Part shown: piece by piece, positions 1 to 7,286 of the stretch
Layout: every line of letters starts with the position of its first letter
Numbering within the stretch: the first letter of the stretch is position 1
Source: Candidatus Nitrosotenuis uzonensis
Lineage (GTDB): Archaea > Thermoproteota > Nitrososphaeria > Nitrososphaerales > Nitrosopumilaceae
Direction: 5' to 3'
DNA length: 64,000 nucleotides
NCBI RefSeq assembly: GCF_000723185.1
Contig: NZ_CBTY010000008.1
Location: 358,677 to 422,676 of the forward strand
Notes under the pieces: generated by a model
The model's input: the letters and a program-made list of their open reading frames with translations, nothing else
Told to the model about the DNA's origin: nothing
Database searches by the model: none
Translations under genes and position numbers: made by a program

Positions 1-555
1 CTTCCGCGTCTTGATAGTATAAAGCAGGCACGAACCAAGATTGGCGTTACGCAAAAACAGTTAGCAAAGATGACAGGCGTGAGTACATCAATGATAAACC
101 AGATAGAATCAGGGCGAAGTCAGCCAAGCTATGAGACTGCAAAAAGAATCTTTGATAGCTTGGCAACACTCGAAGGAAGGGCTGACCCTAACAAAGCAGG
201 CGATATCTGCAGTAAGGAGATAGTAAAGATGAGACCAACAGATTCTCTTCACGATGCAATTCACAAAATGCGAAAGATGTCAATTAGTCAGATCCCGATT
301 TTTAGCGGTTCAGAACCAGTTGGCATAATTACCGAGGATGGTGTCGTAAAACACCTTGCAGACAGTGACGAGTCATCATGGAAAAGTATTCAGCTTGCTG
401 ATGTGATGGAGGCAACACCACCCATAGTTGACTATCAAACACCTGCTCGAGCATTGGTGCCACTTGTTCGGTATTCAAAATGCATCCTCGTAGTAAAATC
501 GCGTAAAATAATTGGGATCATAACTGCATCAGATACGCTAAAGATGTTAGAATAG
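1..555 (+). CDS. XRE-type HTH plus CBS-pair regulator (5' partial)
   Basis: The reading frame is open from base 1, so the true start lies outside the window; 184 residues are visible. The first ~50 residues form an XRE-type helix-turn-helix (TQKQLAKM...STSMINQIESGRSQPS, with the NQIESGRS recognition helix). Two CBS motifs follow at about residues 65-120 and 125-184 (GIITEDGV and GIITASDT are the usual CBS strands). HTH-CBS proteins are widespread archaeal regulators; the CBS pair usually senses an adenine nucleotide or SAM, but the ligand is not visible here. An internal ATG at 70 would remove half of the HTH, so it is not the start. A hairpin region follows the stop codon. Confidence 0.85.
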   Translation, partial: LPRLDSIKQARTKIGVTQKQLAKMTGVSTSMINQIESGRSQPSYETAKRIFDSLATLEGRADPNKAGDICSKEIVKMRPTDSLHDAIHKMRKMSISQIPIFSGSEPVGIITEDGVVKHLADSDESSWKSIQLADVMEATPPIVDYQTPARALVPLVRYSKCILVVKSRKIIGIITASDTLKMLE

Positions 556-556
556 T

Positions 557-577
557 GGTAGATTTGTCAAATCTACC
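557..577. repeat. 21-bp perfect palindrome after the XRE-CBS gene
   Basis: The arms GGTAGATTTG and CAAATCTACC flank a single central T, beginning 2 bp after the stop codon. It could be an operator or a short hairpin. Its TCTACC half resembles the TTCTACYA element found upstream of five genes between 1.7 and 4.7 kb, but it has no conserved position relative to a start codon. Confidence 0.5.
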
Positions 578-621
578 GGATCTGTTATTACCGATAATTG
601 TAAATTCTACATACAGACCAT

Positions 622-678
622 TGGTGAGAATTAATGGTTATCCCTTCACTTTGTATTTCTCACCATTTTTTCTATTTT
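622..678 (+). terminator. Hairpin followed by T-rich tract
   Basis: The 9-bp arms TGGTGAGAA (622-630) and TTCTCACCA (657-665) are perfectly complementary and are followed by a T-rich run (666-678). This fits a terminator for the upstream regulator gene, or the 3' end of a short RNA. Confidence 0.45.
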
Positions 679-719
679 ATGCCAACAGTTAAGTTGGACA
701 GAATAGTATTTCCATTAAA

Positions 720-1235
720 TTGAAGATCAGTTTTGTATTAATTGTAATTATTACCTTGTGCACACATGCTGCGTTTGCTCAGTCAGAGGAGATAGTGCAG
801 ACAGTACGTTCTGAGATGGTATCATCTGATGGAACGGTAAGAATACAACTTGAGAGCAACCTACCAAAAGAAAATACTCCGCTTATCATAACCATCAAGT
901 TTTCCAACATTGCTACAGGTGCCACGTTACATGATGTTAACTACGATATTGTTGTGATGCAAAATGGTGAGCTTGTGCTATCTCAGATGGGCATGTATGC
1001 TGAAGACGGAATGGCGCAGCATGTTACAGCATCCCTTAACACAGACAACCATGTAGAAGTGATGATAGTACTACAGGGGATAGGAAGCCAGGCCCCATAT
1101 TCCGGCCCCAAGGGTGAGATGATCGAGATAGTAATAGTACCAGAATTCGGACCAGTTGTGTTCTTGATTCTATTTTTAGCCACCATATTCATGCTGGCCA
1201 CCTACAAGATTGCAGGTATCAAGGTCAGAATCTAG
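720..1235 (+). CDS. Secreted protein with C-terminal PEFG anchor
   Basis: A 171-residue protein starting at TTG. An N-terminal signal peptide (hydrophobic residues 4-20, probable cleavage after AFA) precedes a beta-rich domain of about 115 residues. A VPEFG motif near residue 140 leads into a transmembrane helix and a short basic tail. PEFG followed by a TM helix and basic tail is the thaumarchaeal PEFG-CTERM sorting signal, so the protein is expected on the cell surface. The extracellular domain is not recognised. It is convergent with the next gene, and the stop codons overlap at 1232-1235. A second PEFG protein lies at 4694-6952, and both probably depend on the same sorting enzyme. Confidence 0.75.
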   Translation: MKISFVLIVIITLCTHAAFAQSEEIVQTVRSEMVSSDGTVRIQLESNLPKENTPLIITIKFSNIATGATLHDVNYDIVVMQNGELVLSQMGMYAEDGMAQHVTASLNTDNHVEVMIVLQGIGSQAPYSGPKGEMIEIVIVPEFGPVVFLILFLATIFMLATYKIAGIKVRI

Positions 1236-1735
1236 TTTACCTCAACTTTTTCTGGATGGAACGTTATCTCCATAGGCGTATTTTTGATTTTTCCTACTAC
1301 GTGTACTAAAGGATAACCTGAGCTATCAGGCACATATACGCCATAATATGTTCCCTTGTTTGTCTTACTCTCAACTAGCCTTAGGAATGTTTTTTTGTCG
1401 TTGAGTACAACGTCGACTTCGAGTGATTTATTCAAGCCTGAGACTCCGTCAATGTTCTTTGCCACCACATGATTTGTATGCGCAGAATGATCTTCATGTG
1501 ATTGAGATTTATCGTGTGATACATGATCGTGTGAATTGGCCATCTCCTTATCTGATGCAGTAGCTTTTGTCACCGTTATCTCTATTGCATTTTTCATTCC
1601 AGCTATCGGCGGCTCCTTTACCCAACCAACCTGGATTTTATAATCATCTACTACTTCAGATTTGTGTGCATACGCACCATATAATAGTCCAATGGAAATT
1701 AGTGCAACTGAGAACAGTAACAATAATTTGCTCAA
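1232..1735 (-). CDS. Secreted His-rich protein, likely metal binding
   Basis: 167 residues from a TTG start that has a TTAATTAA box centred 26 nt upstream. The signal peptide ends ...LYGAYA, so cleavage after A-Y-A would leave His as the first mature residue (HKSEVVDDYKIQVGW). The GWVKEPPIAG...NAIEI segment is like small secreted domains found beside bacterial copper genes. Residues ~66-90 are a His/Asp/Ser-rich linker with at least six His. These features suggest extracytoplasmic copper or other metal handling, which is inference. The promoter carries the TTCTACCA element shared with four neighbours. Confidence 0.7.
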   Translation of the reverse strand: MSKLLLLFSVALISIGLLYGAYAHKSEVVDDYKIQVGWVKEPPIAGMKNAIEITVTKATASDKEMANSHDHVSHDKSQSHEDHSAHTNHVVAKNIDGVSGLNKSLEVDVVLNDKKTFLRLVESKTNKGTYYGVYVPDSSGYPLVHVVGKIKNTPMEITFHPEKVEVN

Positions 1736-1770
1736 CAGTAACAGTAGATAATTTTCTTAATTAATGATTG

Positions 1771-1778
1771 TGGTAGAA
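1771..1778 (-). promoter_or_regulatory. TTCTACCA element upstream of TATA (copy 1)
   Basis: On the minus strand TTCTACCA ends 10 nt before the centre of the TTAATTAA TATA-like box at about 1756-1765, which is itself 26 nt from the TTG start at 1735. The same arrangement recurs at four other promoters in this region. Confidence 0.6.
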
Positions 1779-1789
1779 ATGTCAAAAAA

Positions 1790-2284
1790 TCAGATGGAGC
1801 TAAAAATATCAGATATGTTGTTTGCAGTGTTTTCGATAAATGACGGTCTTTGTATTTCTACCAGCGAGCCTACAAGTGTGCTGTCAATTAGATGAAACAT
1901 CATGTTGCCATTGTTAAAAATTCGCTCAACTAGTCCGTCATCACATAATGATTTGAGGCAAAGCGAAACTGTTCCTTGTGATTTTTTTGTTTCTGTCACA
2001 AGATCTTTGAAAGATGCATCACCACAAAGCAACTTCAATAGTATCGCAGCGGCGGTCTGATTTCGTAGATTCTTTATTATCATTGTCTGTTCTTTTTGCA
2101 TTCCGCAAGGATAGATTCTTGCAACGCGTGGTGTACGCTCTATGAGAATCTTGCCAGACTGTTCTATTTTTGAGAGATGGTGGCTTAGAACGCCGTTTTT
2201 TAATCCCGTTAATCTCATTATCTCAGAATAACGAATTCCAGGATTGTTGTTAACCAGATCAATTATTTGCTCTGCTCGGTCCAT
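1790..2284 (-). CDS. Two-winged-helix transcriptional regulator
   Basis: 164 residues with two winged-helix domains in tandem. The first (about 1-65, ...GIRYSEIMRLTGLKNGVLSHHLSKIEQSG) is ArsR/MarR-like. The second (about 75-150, ...SFKDLVTETKKSQGTVSLCLKSLCDDGLVERI) is followed by a short C-terminal tail. The ATG at 2284 was chosen because GGAGGG lies 7-8 nt upstream; a GTG at 2305 would place that ribosome binding site inside the gene. The gene sits 1 nt after the stop of the membrane protein gene, so the two are translationally coupled. It is a natural candidate for binding the TTCTACYA elements nearby (inference). Confidence 0.8.
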   Translation of the reverse strand: MDRAEQIIDLVNNNPGIRYSEIMRLTGLKNGVLSHHLSKIEQSGKILIERTPRVARIYPCGMQKEQTMIIKNLRNQTAAAILLKLLCGDASFKDLVTETKKSQGTVSLCLKSLCDDGLVERIFNNGNMMFHLIDSTLVGSLVEIQRPSFIENTANNISDIFSSI

Positions 2285-2285
2285 C

Positions 2286-2678
2286 TTAGTCCCTCCTAAA
2301 TACACCTAGTGAGAATATTCCAAGCATCCCTATAAGAAGTAAATGATTAATCTCACGCAATGAAAGCGCATCCAAATAAAATGTGAATGGCCAAGTTACA
2401 TCAATTATAGAAACGACTTCGGCACAGATGAACATAGAGAATGCCAAGGCTGCGGTCGCAAGACGCTTTGTTCTGATTTTCACATATGCGTATAATGTTG
2501 AGACGGTCAGAAAGATTGCCAATGCAAGACCAGCAATATGAAGGCTAATGTGGGCTATATGAAATCCGTGGAATAAATTCGGCAGTATTACTGGCAGCAG
2601 CATTATTCCTATGGCGGCAAATATACTAAGTATGAATAGGTTTCCCTTACGCTCCACCAGATTCTCAAAAGTTGACAA
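2286..2678 (-). CDS. Four-helix membrane protein, partner of the regulator
   Basis: About 130 residues with four predicted transmembrane helices (ILSIFAAIGIMLLPVI, ISLHIAGLALAIFLTV, LATAALAFSMFICAEVVSI, HLLLIGMLGIFSLGVF) and a His/Phe-rich loop after helix 1. I prefer the TTG at 2678: the TTTAAATT box is centred 26 nt upstream and the TTCTACCA element lies 10 nt before it. An ATG at 2690 would be only 14 nt from that box. It precedes the wHTH regulator gene with a 1-nt gap and carries that gene's ribosome binding site in its last codons. The pairing suggests a membrane sensor or anti-regulator, but the family is not recognised. Confidence 0.7.
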   Translation of the reverse strand: MSTFENLVERKGNLFILSIFAAIGIMLLPVILPNLFHGFHIAHISLHIAGLALAIFLTVSTLYAYVKIRTKRLATAALAFSMFICAEVVSIIDVTWPFTFYLDALSLREINHLLLIGMLGIFSLGVFRRD

Positions 2679-2713
2679 ACACCATACCATAGACTGTAAA
2701 AATTTAAAGAAAC

Positions 2714-2721
2714 TGGTAGAA
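2714..2721 (-). promoter_or_regulatory. TTCTACCA element upstream of TATA (copy 2)
   Basis: TTCTACCA on the minus strand, 10 nt from the centre of TTTAAATT (2701-2708). It serves the membrane protein-regulator operon, so the regulator may control its own synthesis. Confidence 0.6.
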
Positions 2722-2739
2722 TCATCAAAAAATAAAGAA

Positions 2740-3786
2740 TTATGGCTTTGCAGCCGGGATTGGATTTACTGGTGTACCAGTCGCCCCTCCAGTAATTGAG
2801 TTGATTGCCGTAGCGATGTCTCTTAGGAAGTTAAAGATGTCCCAGTTATCCTGTCTTATAGTTCCGATTGCCTTTCTGACATTGGACGGATGTGTCGTGT
2901 CTGTAACACCTGCAGTAGAGTCGGGCCAATAGACACCATCCATAGTCGGAGAAAGACCAAATCCGCTGTTTACTGTGTGTGTCCTATTGTTGGTTCCAGC
3001 CGCACCTCCCGCATTGTTACCTCCAGACAAAGATAGTGTCTTGATGTTTTTGCCATCAATCCACATGTTGATGTTTGTCTTTCCTATGCCAGTGTCATTA
3101 AAGTAGTTGATCTGACCATATATGTGGTATAAAGTCAATCCAGACTCAGTGTAATACTGCCTAGTATTTTGCCTATATTGCAATCCAGAACCAGATTGCT
3201 CTGATGCACCTAGAGGTCTTAAGAACATACCAGTCCTAGAATCAACATATCCAAATGCACCACCTGCATTAGGAATGCAGTTAAAGGCATTTCCAGTTAA
3301 TATGCCACTGGATTTTGTCCCAACTGGGCACCAAAAACCTGCAGTGCTTGAGCCAGGATTTGTTCCTCCAAACGCATGTTTAATTCCACCTGTGGTGGAG
3401 GATGCATTTGTTGTAGCAGCTACTAGTGTTGATGTAGGATAAAAATATGTATCAACTCTTAGTACTTTACCAACAGGACTGAAATCACTAGCTGCATATG
3501 CCGCAGATGTTTGATCTTTGTGTGCATTACTAAGTCGGATGTTGGATATGATATGAGTCATAGTGACTTCCAGATCATGGTACCCATCAACAAATGCAGG
3601 TTCAAACGTTTCTCCTATAACAAAACTCACAGTGTGATTTGCTGAAACTGTTGGAGTGCCTGCACCCGGTACAAACGTAAAGCTTGCATGACCGAATGCA
3701 TCAGTGGATGTCGAAAGTGTTACAATTGTAACTAATGTCAGCATCGCCAGTATTATTTTGAAGTTTTTAGTATTGGTTGCATTCAT
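2740..3786 (-). CDS. Secreted protein with predicted N-terminal His
   Basis: 348 residues. The ATG at 3786 is preferred over the TTG at 3801 because a GTTTAATA box is centred 28 nt upstream of the ATG. The signal peptide ends ...STDAFG, and A-F-G cleavage would expose HASF, a histidine at the mature N-terminus as in CopC-type or histidine-brace copper proteins. The mature domain is rich in Gly, Thr and Asn, has a Cys pair (WCPVG... and FNCIP...), and ends in a Pro/Gly-rich tail. No TM helix follows the signal peptide, so it is probably soluble or loosely surface-bound. The family is not recognised; a copper role is inference. Confidence 0.7.
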   Translation of the reverse strand: MNATNTKNFKIILAMLTLVTIVTLSTSTDAFGHASFTFVPGAGTPTVSANHTVSFVIGETFEPAFVDGYHDLEVTMTHIISNIRLSNAHKDQTSAAYAASDFSPVGKVLRVDTYFYPTSTLVAATTNASSTTGGIKHAFGGTNPGSSTAGFWCPVGTKSSGILTGNAFNCIPNAGGAFGYVDSRTGMFLRPLGASEQSGSGLQYRQNTRQYYTESGLTLYHIYGQINYFNDTGIGKTNINMWIDGKNIKTLSLSGGNNAGGAAGTNNRTHTVNSGFGLSPTMDGVYWPDSTAGVTDTTHPSNVRKAIGTIRQDNWDIFNFLRDIATAINSITGGATGTPVNPIPAAKP

Positions 3787-3823
3787 TTTGTAATTAGTCA
3801 ATTTGTCATCTATTAAACAAAAT

Positions 3824-3831
3824 TGGTAGAA
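3824..3831 (-). promoter_or_regulatory. TTCTACCA element upstream of TATA (copy 3)
   Basis: Minus-strand TTCTACCA, 10 nt from the centre of GTTTAATA (3811-3818). With the plus-strand copy at 3852-3859 it forms an imperfect inverted repeat (arms 3826-3839 and 3844-3857, one mismatch) between two divergent secreted-protein genes. Confidence 0.6.
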
Positions 3832-3851
3832 TTTTAAAAGAAGTTTTAGAA

Positions 3852-3859
3852 TTCTACTA
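3852..3859 (+). promoter_or_regulatory. TTCTACTA element upstream of TATA (copy 4)
   Basis: TTCTACTA, 10 nt from the centre of GATATATT (3865-3872), which is 26 nt from the ATG at 3895. The surrounding 20 bp at 3844-3863 match 4642-4661 with a single difference. Confidence 0.65.
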
Positions 3860-3894
3860 GAAATGATATATTCACAAATTTTTCAATATTTCCA

Positions 3895-4563
3895 ATGAAA
3901 ACTATAGACACACGTCTGTTAATCGCTATTGTTGCAACGGCAGGGGCGTTAGGAAGTTTTACCTATCACTATGCTACTGCCAGTCACGGTTTTGAATCAG
4001 GCGTATCTGGCTCTTCACTTCCAACTGCAGTTACGGTTTCTCTTGCAGGGCAGGTTATGAGACCTGGGGATTATTTTCCTCTTGCAGACTATAGTCCAAA
4101 CTATGTTGCAGGGCACCTCTTAGTGAGAATACCATGTGATAACAATGCAGTTCCACTTGTAACTCCAGTGGCAGGTCACGTAGATGAGCTTCCAGAAAGG
4201 ACATGGGTTGCTCCTGCACAGCTAAACTACATACCTCATGCTTCCAAACCAGGAGACACATGTGTATATCATTCCCATATTCCTGCAATAGATTTGACAG
4301 AGGTAGGCAATCCCGGAGCTCCAAGAATAACTGACATAGGGCTATTAAATCAGGGAAAAAAGAACGTGGTATTTAGAACCGCAAATGCAATGTCATTTAC
4401 ATTGCTCAATGTTTTAGGCGACATAAATCCACCAAATCACTACGGTCCTGGAGGATTTGCAAAGGACATTCCGGGTTCAATATACCTTAACACACCAACA
4501 TTCCCGCCAACGAATCAAGACAATCCAAATCCAAGCTTTGATCAACCTCACAATCACGGTTAA
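3895..4563 (+). CDS. Secreted or N-anchored protein with His-rich C-terminus
   Basis: 222 residues. A hydrophobic N-terminus (residues 8-28) ends in HYATASHG, so it is a signal peptide or membrane anchor; cleavage after ATA would leave a Ser-His N-terminus. The body holds two Cys (IPCDNN and DTCVYHSHIP) and scattered His, and the C-terminus is QPHNHG. CVYHSHIP looks like a metal or disulfide site. The family is not recognised. It is divergent from the secreted gene at 2740-3786, with which it shares a symmetrical promoter region, and is followed by the His-rich PEFG protein under a near-identical promoter element. Confidence 0.7.
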   Translation: MKTIDTRLLIAIVATAGALGSFTYHYATASHGFESGVSGSSLPTAVTVSLAGQVMRPGDYFPLADYSPNYVAGHLLVRIPCDNNAVPLVTPVAGHVDELPERTWVAPAQLNYIPHASKPGDTCVYHSHIPAIDLTEVGNPGAPRITDIGLLNQGKKNVVFRTANAMSFTLLNVLGDINPPNHYGPGGFAKDIPGSIYLNTPTFPPTNQDNPNPSFDQPHNHG

Positions 4564-4641
4564 TCAAGCAAATTTTCTTTTTATTTTTGATTAGATTACG
4601 ATGCTAGTATAAGAATTTGAAAAATAATTTGGAAAAATATG

Positions 4642-4661
4642 TTTTAGAGTTCTACTAGAAA
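4642..4661 (+). promoter_or_regulatory. 20-bp promoter repeat (TTCTACTA copy 5)
   Basis: This stretch equals 3844-3863 except for one base. It contains TTCTACTA at 4650-4657, 10 nt from the centre of CTTTATCAG (4662-4670), which is 27 nt from the TTG at 4694. The distance to the start codon (32 nt) differs by only one from that of the upstream copy. Confidence 0.65.
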
Positions 4662-4693
4662 CTTTATCAGTTTAGCAGAATTTTTTTTTTGTA

Positions 4694-6952
4694 TTGAAGG
4701 AAAAGGCAGAGTACACACCTATTATGATTAGTGCCATTGTTCTAGTTGGATTTACGATAATATTAACATCGTCAGGTATGCTATTTGCAGATGCTGAAAC
4801 AATAATAAAAAATTGCGAGGGGTGTCTTAACAATACAAATACGCAAATACTCACGATTTTTAATTTTCAGACAGAAGCCAATCCATTTCTTGCGGGCAAT
4901 GCCGCATTTCTTATAATGCCAAACCCATACTCCCATACAACAAACTCTACAGACTATCTAGATCTTAACACATGGTTCAACTTTGTCGTGTCAGATAACG
5001 ACCAATTTGATAGCGATCCAACGTTTGGAATAATCGAGCTTAAAGGAGTCAATAATGGAACCTATAGTATATGGCAGATAAAGGGAAGTCCCGGATTTGG
5101 TATGGCACCATATCCAGAGGCATCAGATGACATACTTGGGACGACTGGTTTTTCATACATTACACAAACATATGTTAATTTTACTACAAGTACGACGACA
5201 ATAGCACCTCCACCCGTTAACAGCACTATATTGGGCAAGTTCAGTACCGGTGGCGCAAAGATAAACGGCGTTCCAATCTCATCTGCAAACGATTTACCCC
5301 CCGCAATGCAAATCACCACAAGTCAAAAAATCACGACCACCCCTCCCATTCCAGTCATATTCACATCCAGTATGTCCGGAAACGCCAGTCCAAGTACGCT
5401 AATTGGCACACTTGGGATACCTACGTACTCGGCTCCAACTGGGATTGGGTTATCAGACAACACCGGATTTATACCCCCAGTATTCGTTGCGCCAGTTGCT
5501 GGAGGAGGCAAATTCATAATTTCTCCAATAATAGATGAAGTTTCGCCTGGCTTGAACATAGTGCTTAGAATGGACAATGTAGACCAAGGTACAGCACATC
5601 ACTTCATCAAGGCAATCGATCTTCCAATGAACACTCAAGGTACCAACGTTGGCATTGTAGCCAAAGTCGATACCGCAAATCCAACAGGTGTTCCAATACC
5701 GTCAGGAAATGTCGCATTATTTTTAGAATTTCAAGAGACCGGAGATGTGGATTTTGGCGATCCCGATGTATTTTCTAACAACCCCACAATTCACTTTAAT
5801 GTGGAAAAGGACGGAACGTCGTGTCCTACAGGAGTGGTGCTTTATCTCTTAGAGTCAGGTCACTGGCACGAGGTAACCCCAAGCCCAGTACGAAACCCAA
5901 GTGGCGATACATCACATACTTGTGCATATAGCTCTACAGTAGAGCATTTTTCATCATACTTGGTCGGAACCGGATCTGCCGGACACTCCCATCAAGATAC
6001 CGATCATAGCTCCCATAGTTCCCACTCAGAAAGCCACTCTGAACATTCTAGTCATAGTGGGCATGGAAGTCACGCTCACGGAGAAGGGCATGATGGGCAC
6101 AGTGGGTACCACATCATAACTCAACAATTAAACATTTTTGAAATCGAATATGATCTGTCAAAAGCAATTGCACGCATAATTGTAGGAACGACTGGCAGGG
6201 CAGATGACCTTCAGGTGTTAATTTACTCAAGAGAGGGAGGTATCAGATCAGCAAATCTTGCAAAGGACCAGCCATTTCTGACTGGACTTTTCCAGCAAAA
6301 TATGAAAAAGTATGTTTTCGAAGTACCATTACATCCAAAGGAAACATTCTTCAGAGTTGCAGTGGATGACAAGGATTACAATCTCAACCAATCAGTGATG
6401 ATAAAGGGTTTAACAGGAAAAATCATCCCATGGTTTGCAAATTTGAGCGAAGGTGCTGACCACGACATTCATGATGTACATGATGCTCATACTTCCACCA
6501 TACGAGATACCGGATTTGAAATAAAATTTAACGGCGGAACCAAAGTGCTCACATACAACAATATGGACTTTCCAATAAAATATGAAATGGCAGGCGCTAT
6601 AATAGGTTTGGAAGTAAATGAAGAGTCAAAGTCAGTCACACTCTTACTAGAATATGTGGCAGGAGGCGAGTTAACTCTAAGAATACCCCGTACATTAATT
6701 GATGCAATTGATGACAACTTTGTTGTATTTGCATCTGCTTCGCCGCAGAAACAGATAGACTATGACATCATAAGTTCGACTTCAGATTATTACACATTAA
6801 AAATGAATCTGCCTGAAAATACACGCACGTTGACCATCGTAGGATCCAAAGTAGTGCCTGAATTCGGCACGCTTGCCATACTAGTATTAGTATCAGCACT
6901 CTTTGCAGTATTGATTAAAACTAGTAACAGATTCACTAGTAGATTTAGCTAA
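4694..6952 (+). CDS. Large His-rich PEFG-anchored surface protein
   Basis: 752 residues from a TTG start. It has an N-terminal TM/signal segment (residues 10-32) and a CEGC motif just after it. A long Pro/Thr-rich beta region follows. Residues ~430-475 form a dense His/Ser/Gly cluster (repeats of HSSH, HSEH, GHGSH), with a second small cluster (DHDIHDVHDAHT) near residue 595. VPEFG near residue 721 precedes the TM helix and basic tail. It is expected to be displayed on the cell surface through PEFG-CTERM sorting, and the His clusters suggest Cu, Zn or Ni binding or buffering (inference). It shares its promoter element with neighbouring secreted genes. Confidence 0.75.
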   Translation: MKEKAEYTPIMISAIVLVGFTIILTSSGMLFADAETIIKNCEGCLNNTNTQILTIFNFQTEANPFLAGNAAFLIMPNPYSHTTNSTDYLDLNTWFNFVVSDNDQFDSDPTFGIIELKGVNNGTYSIWQIKGSPGFGMAPYPEASDDILGTTGFSYITQTYVNFTTSTTTIAPPPVNSTILGKFSTGGAKINGVPISSANDLPPAMQITTSQKITTTPPIPVIFTSSMSGNASPSTLIGTLGIPTYSAPTGIGLSDNTGFIPPVFVAPVAGGGKFIISPIIDEVSPGLNIVLRMDNVDQGTAHHFIKAIDLPMNTQGTNVGIVAKVDTANPTGVPIPSGNVALFLEFQETGDVDFGDPDVFSNNPTIHFNVEKDGTSCPTGVVLYLLESGHWHEVTPSPVRNPSGDTSHTCAYSSTVEHFSSYLVGTGSAGHSHQDTDHSSHSSHSESHSEHSSHSGHGSHAHGEGHDGHSGYHIITQQLNIFEIEYDLSKAIARIIVGTTGRADDLQVLIYSREGGIRSANLAKDQPFLTGLFQQNMKKYVFEVPLHPKETFFRVAVDDKDYNLNQSVMIKGLTGKIIPWFANLSEGADHDIHDVHDAHTSTIRDTGFEIKFNGGTKVLTYNNMDFPIKYEMAGAIIGLEVNEESKSVTLLLEYVAGGELTLRIPRTLIDAIDDNFVVFASASPQKQIDYDIISSTSDYYTLKMNLPENTRTLTIVGSKVVPEFGTLAILVLVSALFAVLIKTSNRFTSRFS

Positions 6953-6990
6953 TCAACCAGATTGATTATTAGCAAACACACCAATATAGA

Positions 6991-7122
6991 GCGTGCGGGA
7001 AAGCAGTGCCTATGGTGCGGCTGTCATACTGCTTTCTTGCATTCTTTGAATATTGTTTGTTTTTCCTAATTGGAAAAAACACGGGAGTAGGAAATGAGAG
7101 TGCTGGGCTCCTCCCGCACTCC
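6991..7122 (+). ncRNA. Candidate structured non-coding RNA
   Basis: The 334-bp gap between the PEFG gene and mce contains a segment that folds well. GTGCGGGA (6993-7000) pairs with TCCCGCAC (7112-7119) as a closing stem. Inside are the perfect hairpins AAAGCAGT/ACTGCTTT and TTTTTCC/GGAAAAA, plus a small ATTC/GAAT stem. A TATA-like GATTATTA (6964-6971) would start transcription near 6991, at the base of the closing stem. No known RNA family (5S, SRP, RNase P, common riboswitches) was recognised by eye. The strand is inferred from the promoter. Confidence 0.45.
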
Positions 7123-7209
7123 ACGAATACACAACTTTAGATATTAACAGAATGGTACATTTGATAAATAAACCACACACAATATAAAAAAACAATTCCA
7201 TTAGTGAAT

Positions 7210-7281
7210 ATGAGTAAAGACAGGGATGAAAATAATTCAAAACCCAAGCGAAGATGGTTTTCCTTCATCAAAAGAAAATAG
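7210..7281 (+). CDS. Putative 23-residue basic microprotein
   Basis: A short ORF starting MSKDRDENNSKPKRRW and ending FSFIKRK, strongly basic with an aromatic tail. AATATAAAAA (7181-7190) is centred 26 nt before the ATG, the arrangement used by most genes in this window. It ends 5 bp from the convergent mce stop. There is no homology evidence, and chance occurrence is possible. Confidence 0.3.
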   Translation: MSKDRDENNSKPKRRWFSFIKRK

Positions 7282-7286
7282 CTTTG

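Noticed and set aside
621-692. TTG-started 23-codon leader peptide in the hairpin region
   Set aside because: It overlaps both arms of the terminator-like hairpin and has no coding character.
2285-2305. GTG start at 2305 for the two-wHTH regulator
   Set aside because: The GGAGGG ribosome binding site lies inside this extension and serves the ATG at 2284.
7010-7240. Minus-strand ORF of 76 residues in the intergenic gap
   Set aside because: Low-complexity hydrophobic sequence overlapping the predicted structured RNA, with no promoter or family signal.
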